Assembly: GCF_000182925.2 (NCBI RefSeq)
Contig: NC_026504.1
Span: 5,704,001 to 5,768,000, forward strand
Reading direction: 5' to 3'
DNA length: 64,000 nt
Source: Neurospora crassa OR74A
Lineage: Eukaryota > Ascomycota > Sordariomycetes > Sordariales > Sordariaceae
Part shown: piece after piece, positions 56,295-64,000 of the stretch
Position numbering within the stretch: the stretch's first letter is position 1
How the letters are laid out: each line of letters starts with the position of its first letter
Translations under genes and position numbers: made by a program
Notes under the pieces: model-generated
What the model was told of the DNA's origin: nothing
Database searches by the model: none
Seen by the model: the letters and a program-made list of their open reading frames with translations, nothing else

Positions 56295-56312
56295 ACCTAG
56301 ACTAGTCTAGGT
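56295..56312. repeat. 18-bp perfect palindrome ACCTAGACTAGTCTAGGT
   Basis: A perfect palindrome centred on ACTAGT, preceded by tandem ACCT units. Confidence 0.9.
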
Positions 56313-56407
56313 GACTGATTGACACATGGAATGGAGCGAGCGGAAAGGCTCCGAGGAAAGAAAGAAAGGGAGGAAGAACGTAACATGGCGACTTTCCCAC
56401 CTCATAA

Positions 56408-56440
56408 TACCTAGGTAGGTACCTAGGTAGGTAGGTACCC
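56408..56440. repeat. clustered TACCTAGGTA units
   Basis: TACCTAGGTA at 56408-56417 and again at 56420-56429, followed by further GGTA units up to about 56438. Confidence 0.85.
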
Positions 56441-56756
56441 AACACCCAGCAGCAGCAGCGCTCACCAAGGGGCAGTAACTGTGTAAGGTACCTAGTCAAA
56501 TAATCCGGTAATCAACTTGTCCACCAACTATCTTGGCTACTTACCCAAAGTCCAGTCACCTCAGTTGTCGTTGAGTTGCAGTATACCTAGGGACAGCTTC
56601 CATCATCATGCTTGAAGTTACAAAGTCACTACTTAGTTATCGGTTTAGGTAGGTAGAGGTAGTTAGTGTACAAACACCAAGGCTCGAGCAAGGTTCGTTC
56701 ATTCCCTTCCCTGAGTGAGAGTCTGGGCAGTTTCTAAAACAACCAAAGTGATCTAG

Positions 56757-56772
56757 AGGTAGGTACCTACCT
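56757..56772. repeat. 16-bp perfect palindrome AGGTAGGTACCTACCT
   Basis: A perfect palindrome centred on GGTACC in the gene-poor region downstream of cul-1. Confidence 0.9.
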
Positions 56773-57407
56773 ACCTTGGGATTTACCGCAGTGAGTGCAT
56801 ACCGTAAGTTACCTCTAGTCAGTGTTGTGGCTACCGTACATGGAGGTATCTGTACCAACATAGCTACTATATAGAAGGCAGCATAGAAGTATCGCTTCAT
56901 AGCCTGGCTTCGTTGGGTCGGGTAAAGTGAAGATTCGTTTCTTCTATTACTACCTACTACCTAACACGGTTATGTTTTCAGTCTTCACCGGCGTCAAACA
57001 ACTTGAATCACTTCTACAAAGACCAAATAGAAGCACATGCAGACAGGGACTCATAATGGGGTAATAGTAAGTATGTGTGATCTGTAATGGTATTTGTCAT
57101 TAACTCTTTGTCCTTCCCCTTCCCAAATCCTTCTGCTAATCTCTATTCTTCTTCTTCTCAACTTCTTCAACCTTCCAGCACACCCTCTCTCTCGCTTGAG
57201 ATCACAAACTAACAAACAAAGCACGCTGGTTGTTCAATACCGGTATGTGTGAATTCTATCGAGGCTAGTTAATTCGTACTTTTTCCCGCTTGATCATTGT
57301 TAATTTGTTTACCCCGCACGTTGTCTCTTCTGGTGATAACCGCTTCAGTACCCAGACTCCGAGGTTGTTGTATCTGTGGTTGGTCCTACCACAGCATCAG
57401 AGACCAC

Positions 57408-60058
57408 TTAGGCAAGATACCCAAGCTCATCATCCTCCAACCGCTCCAGGTACTCTTTATCGAGCAAGATCTCAATGCACTTCTTGATGTCGCCAATCTT
57501 GGGCATGAATCGTGCCTTAATCTGGTTGATGGTTTCCGAGACAAGCTGCTGGTGCTTCATCTTCTTGCGCGCCTTCATGATACGGACGATAGCGGACTGT
57601 GTGGTTTCTGCGTTAGCTTTCTAATCAACACGCTTACTGGGTGTAGGGGGTCACACACCTGCAACAGCAACTTGCGATCCTCCTCGATCGTCTTGTTCGT
57701 CTCCGCCTCCTCCTGCTTGGTCTCACTCTTCATGCCCACATTCAAATTGATGCGATACTTCTTGTTCTTGAAGTCGTAGTTGAGCGAAAACGTCGCTCCC
57801 GGTCCAATCTTGCCACCTTCTCCACCCTCCGCGGTAAGAACCTTGGCCTTGACCAATATGCCTAGGGCGCCTTCAAGCACGTCCGCGTTGAGTTGAGTGA
57901 TGCTCGCAAGCTCCTCGAACGTGTACTGGTCCTTCTCGTTGAAAAGCAGTAAGATGGCCATCTGGTACGCCGACACGCTAAAGATATAGGGCATCTTAGC
58001 GCCCTTCATATAATTCGCCTTGATGTCGCCCTTGCACAGCTGCCACAGCCAAGTGAGCTTGCGGCCTTCGTGCTTGTTCTTGTAGAAGCGGGTGAACCGA
58101 TCGCAGTCGGCCGAGATCTCGGCGGGCGCAACAAAGCTGGTGTTTGGCGGAACGAGCGGCCAGAAACCGGTGCCGAGGATAGAGTACGTCGAGTCGAGCG
58201 GCTTGCCGTCCATGTTGAGGGAGGCGACGTGCTCCTTGAAGCCTGTGTTGAGATCCTTGGAGATCTGCATGTCCTGGAACATGCGTTGCAACTTGTTGGT
58301 GTATTCGAAGCCGCAGGCCTCCTTGAGCTTGGAAATCATCGAGGTCTCGGCATCGTCCGAGTTGGAGTTGCTGTGTACGAGGCGGCGCGCCAGCATGCGT
58401 GAGTAGAACTTTTGAAACACGTCCTTGTCCTGGATGTACTTGAACACAGTCATAATCTGCGTCAGCGTGTTCTCGAGCTCCGCCTCCTCCACTCCGGTGC
58501 TGCTCTTGCGGAGAAGCACGTCCGTGTACTTGGCCAGCAGTTCCGGTGACTTGTTGGAGCCCGATTTGCAGACCTCGTTCCGGTTCACAAACTCCTTGCA
58601 CGCGTTGTCTAGAGATCTGGTGAAGTCAGGCTCCTTGTTGAAAGCGCGCTCAACTAACCCCTGGTACTGAGTGTGGATCTCAAGCAGAGCGTCGACGTAG
58701 ACCTTGGGCTCCAGCTTGTCGGCGTCTGCAGCCACCTTGGCAACAGCCGCCAAACCAGCCTTGCGAACATGGGCCTCGAAACGAGTCCGCAGAGGCTCCA
58801 GACCGTCGGGAATGCGAGAAAGGAGGCTGTACATCCGCCTCATGTCGTCCTCTCGGTTGTTGTCCAGCAGGGCCTGGAATTCTTCACGCAACAGGGTAGA
58901 GTGCTCCGCGATGAGGGCCTGGTTGCAAGTCCTCTTCAGATGTAGGGCAATATCTGGATGCAGATACATGCGTACGCGCTCCTCCTCCTCAGCCAGGCGA
59001 GCCTCGGCCTTCTTCATGTACTCGACAACGCTATTCTCGGCCACGAACTGTTTGCTTTCGTTTTGGTAGAAGACTTTGGTCGCCTCCAGGAACGGCCTTT
59101 CAAAGTGGTACCTATACACTTCCAGCGTCGTCTTGGTGTTGTCGCCTTCGTCCATACCGAGTGAGACGAAGCTATCGACCACCTGTTTGATCTGGGTGTA
59201 CTCGATGGTTTCACCGAGGCGTTGCCTTTCCACTAGCTTGAGAACGGCGTCCATGACTTTCTTAGAGACAGCCTGGAACAACACGTCACGCCACTGAACA
59301 AGGTGGAGCGTGTAGACGTCGTAAATGTTCTTTTTCCCTTCATCCATCTCGCGCTTAACCCAGTGTCTATTCAGGTACTTGAAGAGATGGTGGATATACT
59401 TGGCGGCGTTGGTGTAGCGTTGCCATTCGCGAATGTAAAAAGCTAACAAGGCCTCGTCCTTGTGAGCCTCCGCTTCGGAGACTAGGTGCTTAAGGTGGTC
59501 TGTCAGGTAGTTGGCCAGCTTCTTGTACAAGTCCTCACCAAGCAGATGGGCTGGTGCATGTTAGTCCTCTTGCTCAATCTGTTTAACGGGCAAATGCAGG
59601 GAAAGACAACATACCCCCTCTCTGGGCCCCGATTCCCGGAAGGTGATTACTCGGACTGCTGCTACCGCCGTTGGCCTTCTGCGATGTGCAGAAGTTGTGC
59701 ACCGCCCTATGCCGCAGTTAGTACCATGTTGAAGGAGTGTATAGACAAATAGGGCATCCGTCCAACTAACGTGTAGATTCCCATGTACTACAAACGGCGT
59801 GTGTTAGCGGGGGGTAACGTGGACGGATGGGCGAGGAAGAAACATACACTGCTCATGTCGAGGCCTTCTTGGAGGTTGGTCATGATCTTGTTGATACTAG
59901 ACTGCAAGTATGGCCAACTGATTGGCAGAGGGTCAGTACGGCTGTTTGGAGGCAGAGGGGCCAGCAGCGAAGAGAGCGAAAACATACGTGCTGTCGATAC
60001 CATCACTGCCAGAAGGCTGCTGCCCGTACGCCCCCATCATCATGGTTGCCGGAGGCAT
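57408..60058 (-). CDS. cul-1: cullin-1, scaffold of SCF ubiquitin ligases
   Basis: Scaffold linking Skp1/F-box modules to the RING protein Rbx1. Six exons: 60058-59988, 59917-59848, 59787-59771 (a 17-nt microexon), 59706-59615, 59550-57659 and 57596-57408, giving 776 aa, the usual cullin-1 length. The N-terminal [13 protein letters not shown] and YMGIYTAVHNFC segments belong to the Skp1-binding cullin repeat. The long cullin-repeat region is followed by the globular homology domain ([41 protein letters not shown]). The C-terminal winged helix contains [13 protein letters not shown], where K722 is the predicted NEDD8 acceptor. The protein ends in DDELGYLA. The start at 60058 is the first ATG of a short run; the next in-frame ATG is five codons on. 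Confidence 0.96.
59771..59787 (-). other. cul-1: 17-nt microexon of cul-1
   Basis: Encodes YMGIYT (the last codon is shared with the next exon), a conserved cullin motif, between a gtag acceptor and a GTTAGT donor. Skipping it would break the frame. Confidence 0.85.
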
Positions 60059-60592
60059 GTTTGTTGTGTCTATGTGTATGTTCGTTTGAAGAGCGATCGT
60101 GCGCCGGGAATCGAAGAAAGAATGCGATGTTGGGAATAATATGCCGGCTGACAAGTGGTGGTGGACGAGGGGCGTAATCCGTGAGAAAACTCAAGCTGAC
60201 CAGGTCGTGTTGGGTCGCGTGTGTTCGTCCAGAGGCTGTCGGGGGGGCAAGAACGAGTTTGATCTGGGCGACCGGTCGTTCTTGAGGTTGGAAGCGCGTT
60301 GACTGCGACCGGTGACGAAGGGTAAATGGACTGGGTGGCAGCCAGAGGCGTAGAAGTAGAAGCTCGTCCTGAGCGATGAGGCGCGCCACAGGTCTGGAAG
60401 GTCGGATGGATGGCGGGGGTCACCACGTCCTTAGGTCCGTCGGTGTCGGCTGGGAGAAGGACCGTGACCGTGAGCAGACAGACAGACGGGTTGATCGGAT
60501 ATCGGGTCGGGTGAAGAAAGGATTGTTCCCTTGGAGTGACGGGTGTGAGGTCGCAGCCTAGAGGTGAGGTGTAGAGGTAGGTACCTTGGCTG

Positions 60593-60620
60593 GTTGTTGT
60601 TGTTGTTGTTGTTGTTGTTG
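60593..60620 (+). repeat. TTG trinucleotide repeat
   Basis: About nine tandem units upstream of cul-1. Confidence 0.9.
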
Positions 60621-60713
60621 TGGTGGTGTTCTGACAGGTTTCAATGTTCTGTTCTGAGTGTAGGTAATCAAGTTGAAGAGTGGAGTTTCCAGTTTCCAGA
60701 TTGGCCCCCCGAG

Positions 60714-60736
60714 GCTGCTGCTGCTGCTGCTGCTGC
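60714..60736 (+). repeat. GCT trinucleotide repeat
   Basis: Seven to eight tandem units upstream of cul-1; CAG on the cul-1 sense strand. Confidence 0.9.
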
Positions 60737-61671
60737 CGTGGTCGATGCCCGGATGATAGAGCGATGCCGTCGTTCGTTGACGGTTTTCAGGCTGCAGCGG
60801 CGTGGCAGGCATCGATTGACACTGACAGCAAGCAGCATGGAGGCTCCAGAGCAGTGGCCCCCCCGCCAGTAAACGTCCACCGCGAACACGCAAAATTGTG
60901 GGGAACCAACCATGGACGGGAAAGTGGCGGGGATGGAGACGACCTATGCCCTGCGATGCGGGACGGGCGACCATCTAGTGTACATTCCGTCATTACCGGT
61001 ACATCTAACAATGGCGGCTAACAGATCTGATGAAGGTATGTACCTTATATTGATATAATACCATGTTTCTTCTCAATATGAATACAATAACCGGAACTGA
61101 AGTAATAAAATATGGGGATGGCACATATGTACAGCTGGCGGGGCATTTTACATACAAGAAAGCAGAACAGTGACAACGATGTAGCTACTTGTAGGTAGAG
61201 GTAGGTCAGCCGTTTACAGCCCCTTTAACCGCTAATGTTGTAGAAGGACACCATTGGTGGCCAGAATTCGATTAAACTGCATGTATTTTTCTGCTGGGAG
61301 CTCACGGCAGGCAATATGATATCTCCTTACCATGTCAAATCTTTCGCTATCCGTTCCCCTTTTCATGTCTCATAATGCATATACAATCGAGTAATAATCA
61401 TCACCATCCTTGCTAATATCAACATCACCAACATTACCAACTGATCAAACACTATTTGTTACCGCTGTATGCTAATTTGCTAATCCAAAAACCCCACCCA
61501 AAAGAACACAGAGGCAGAACCGTGCTGAGGTATCGACAAAGTACGAGAAAATGCAAGTAAGTATGCTCCCATGCGGGTGGTTGGAGACGTTCGACGTGAT
61601 TCATCTCCCCCGCTTTGTTTTTCTTTCCCTCTCAATATCCTTCGGGGCTTGACCGCCCATTATAACCGTCA

Positions 61672-62988
61672 TTACCTTCCCCTCTGAGTCTCCAAATCAT
61701 CTCCGCCTCCCAGCTTTACTACCAGCCTAAACACATTGACCGTAAAGTTGGTCAACCAGAAAAAAAGCCCAAGCAGCTGAAACGCGGCCAGCGCCTGGCT
61801 GAAATGGTCCGTGAAGCGATCTTGACTGTTATGATAAACCAACACCTCATATGCCAACGCCGTGCTGGCCGCCTTGAACACGATGAAAAACACATCCATC
61901 AGCACCAACCCGCTCTTTTGCGTCACCGGCCTTAGTCCCAATGGGCGGCCCGTGTATTCGTCCCAGAGCATGTACCCGATATAGGGAATCGCTATCGTGT
62001 CCACCGCAATCGCCACTATCGCTTGAGTCCGCTCTGACGACCCGGGCGAGATCTGTCTTATCAGGGAAAGCTCTTGGTCGACGTATCCTTCGGAATTGGA
62101 GGCTGAATGCAGGGCTCGTAATCGAGCGAGAATCTGATTCTGTAGTTCTTGCTGGTTGGAGCGCCGCCGACCTTCGAGCTGGTAGATACGAATCGCAAGG
62201 GCGAGGGCACAGATGGAGGTGATGAGTACGAGGGACCGGAAGAGTAACGGCACCAAGGGATGGCGGAGGACGTGCTGCCAGAGTCGCTTGTACAAGGCCG
62301 ACCTCCTCCCGGTGCGAGACTTGTAAACGTCTTCGGATTCGGGCAGGTGCACGGGCAAATTCAAGTTTGGTTGCAGCTTCTCGAGTGTTTGGTAGTCGAC
62401 CACTTCCGACTGCTCATTCGGCATGTGGCCCCACTGCGACGAGTGGATGAATTCGGACCAGGGCGAGTTGGACGTGTAGTGCGCATTCCGGTGGAGAATG
62501 ACGGGTTCGTCCGTTCGGAGATGGTCCCATTTCCGGCCGCGCTCCATGCCGTCCCCGCGTCTCAGAATCCGCCGCAGTTTCATCTTGGAATCGTTCCTCC
62601 GCTCTAGCCCATCTGGTTCGTACACGAATCCATCTTTCGATACCCTTCGTGGTTCGGTTGGCGTGCCGTTGTGTTGTGGCTGGACTGTGCGTGGGGGTGG
62701 TCGGTTCAAGATCCCCCCCTGGCCGGTGGACGGTTGTCCATATCTCTCTTCATACGAGTCGATCCATGCTACATGACACGAGTTAGAATTCAGAGCAACA
62801 GAACCACATATTCTGATTTATTATTGTGAGAAAGATGATGTTGGGAAGTTGATGTCGGGTGGGGGATCCATACGAGGCAGCGTCCTTGGCTTGGGACGCA
62901 AAGGAGGAAGCAATGTGTCACCATCAGTGTTATCGGAAGAAGGAGTGGACTGGTTCGAGCGTGGAGGAGACGGATTCGCGGCCGTCAT
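61672..62988 (-). CDS. SRF1: phospholipase D regulator SRF1 homologue, multi-pass membrane protein
   Basis: In yeast, Srf1 is a membrane protein that regulates phospholipase D Spo14. Two exons, 62988-62874 and 62768-61672, give 403 aa. The junction yields LPPWIDSYEERYG, which fits the family's N-terminal signature; the donor is GTATGG and the branch site TTCTAAC. The cytoplasmic N-terminus contains PWSEFIHSSQWGHMP and YKSRTGRRSALYKRLW motifs. Three or four hydrophobic helices follow (LFRSLVLITSICALALAIRIY, cut here by loops; IVAIAVDTIAIPYIGYM; LVLMDVFFIVFKAAST; ALAAFQLLGLFFWLTNFTVNV). The loop WDEYTGRPLGLR after the second helix is the strongest family hallmark I can see. The assignment rests on memory of the family signature. 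If the exon 1 donor is not used, an in-frame stop follows 55 codons in. Confidence 0.82.
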
Positions 62989-64000
62989 GCTGGCACTCAA
63001 CACTACTTTTTTTTGTTTGTTGTTTGCCGAGCCCGTTGGGGGGTGGCTGATGGCGGGCGGCTTGGAACTAGAGTCTCGGATGTTCCAGTCGTAATGGGTA
63101 AGTTGTAGTAGCAAGTAGTAGTGTTGACGTGACGATGGGTAGAGGTAGCTCGGGATGTGCAGTCGAAGTCACTCCGGATCGGCGGCAGAGGTATTATTGT
63201 AGGTGGGGTGGGTCAGGTTACTGCACCCCTCAGGTTATCGGAGTGGCCGGGCAGCGGCAGCAGCAGCAGCCGCGCATCAGAAACGGGAATTGGCGGCAAG
63301 ATGATCCGTCTTTTTATCACGCAGTTATCGGAGGGCAACGGATTGAAACCCCAAAAGGCGAGGAGGAACTGGAGGACGAAGAGTTGGCGTGGGATGGAAG
63401 TGGTAGTGCCAGTGGCGGTGCATAGCGGTGTGGTTTAGCAATTGATGTTAGTGATAGGTCAAGATGCTTCAATCTCCTGGCATTCCACTTCCACTTTGCA
63501 CAAGTCCCGATCCGTTCTTCGTTCCTGTTGGCGATTCCAGGTCTCGTCGGGGGGTTAGTCGACTAGGGGGTGTTTTTGCTTTCTGGTCGCAGGGCGTCAA
63601 CCTTTTGTTCCCATCAATGGCCGCAAGAGGTGAGAGGTCCTGTCCTTATCGGTCGGTCCCAACGAGATAGGATGGGACTGGACTGAGGGAAAGGGCACAC
63701 TCCGACGGCGACCTGAGCACGGATCGATAAAAATGAAGAAGGGGAAAGTCTTGCAAAATGTGGAAATGGCTGGGGAAAGGACGTCTCTTTACAACAGCCC
63801 GGTTTTCCTGCTTCCAGTTAGTTGCCGTGATCCAATCTCCCTGCCTGGCTCCCCAGGGGCTGCCCTTGTCCCTTGCCCTGCCTTCTGGCCTGCCCCTGGT
63901 CCCCTCTGGCGGCTGCTGAAGGTCGGATGACGGGGTGTGAGGTGACGCCCAGAAAGGGAGCCGATGGGATGGTTGCAGCACTGGCAACCTAGGTAACTGA
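62989..64000. other. right-edge sequence upstream of SRF1
   Basis: About 1 kb containing the SRF1 promoter. A GCAGCAGC-type short repeat lies near 63258-63276. No gene was supported before the window ends. Confidence 0.4.

Larger units (their letters stand above)
49604..57407. other. 7.8-kb gene-poor region between gna-3 and cul-1
   Basis: No protein-coding gene could be supported. All open frames are short, lack conserved motifs and have non-coding codon use. The left part must hold the gna-3 promoter and leader, and the right end the cul-1 3' untranslated region. It contains a 14-bp triplicate (50412-50453), simple repeats (GGCA at 50341-50360, CACTA at 56022-56045, A16 at 53828-53843) and several perfect palindromes made of TAGGTA-type units. 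Long non-coding transcripts are possible but cannot be seen from sequence. Confidence 0.5.
60059..61671. other. cul-1 upstream region and SRF1 3' flank
   Basis: 1.6 kb with no gene supported. It carries a TTG repeat at 60593-60620 and a GCT repeat at 60714-60736, both about 0.5-0.7 kb upstream of the cul-1 start and possibly transcribed in its leader (as CAA and CAG on the sense strand). Confidence 0.45.

Overview
This window is nuclear DNA of a filamentous ascomycete in the Neurospora/Sordaria group (Sordariales). The evidence is short spliceosomal introns (mostly 49-120 nt, GTRNGT donors, CTAAC branch sites), strongly C-ending codons, and proteins that I recognise from memory as Neurospora-type complex I 21-kDa subunit, G-alpha GNA-3, UVS-2/RAD18 and cullin-1. 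The species was not determined. There is no sign of bacterial operons, CRISPR arrays, tRNA or rRNA genes, or an intact transposon.

Layout, left to right. A divergent respiratory pair, nuo-21 and ATP17 (977-3442), is followed by a large Pro/His/RGG-rich unnamed protein (5547-9505). Next come a class I/II aminotransferase (11154-13118, minus), the MYST acetyltransferase ESA1 (14259-15855, minus) divergent from REX4 (16480-17700), and a cyclopropane-fatty-acid-synthase-like methyltransferase (18097-19704, minus). After these lie a damaged FunK1 kinase-like gene (22323-23449), RNase H2 subunit C (23867-24526) convergent with TRAPPIII subunit TRS85 (24784-27516, minus), and a secreted NodB polysaccharide deacetylase with three N-terminal repeats (29357-31851). 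INCENP/SLI15 (32350-37174, minus) is divergent from RAD18 (38160-39734).

The accessory-looking part is 39949-46948: an RTA1-type membrane protein, a Zn2Cys6 factor with an AT-hook, an MFS drug:H+ antiporter and a second Zn2Cys6 factor, with no biosynthetic enzyme among them. The promoter between the RTA1 gene and the first factor is a tandem duplication carrying a perfect inverted repeat in each copy. The right third holds gna-3 (48211-49603, minus), a 7.8-kb stretch without recognisable genes but rich in TAGGTA-type palindromes, cul-1 (57408-60058, minus) and the phospholipase D regulator SRF1 (61672-62988, minus).

The genes are mostly independent housekeeping functions: respiration, chromatin, ribosome biogenesis, DNA repair, chromosome segregation, autophagy and secretory traffic, ubiquitin ligation and cAMP signalling. 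Three divergent pairs share promoters. All exon boundaries were worked out by hand from splice signals, frame and family conservation, and none has been confirmed by transcript data. No clear undescribed system was found. The best leads are the duplicated inverted-repeat promoter in the transporter/regulator cluster, the degenerate inverted repeat abutting the ESA1 stop codon, the triple-repeat deacetylase, the broken FunK1 gene and the unnamed RGG protein.
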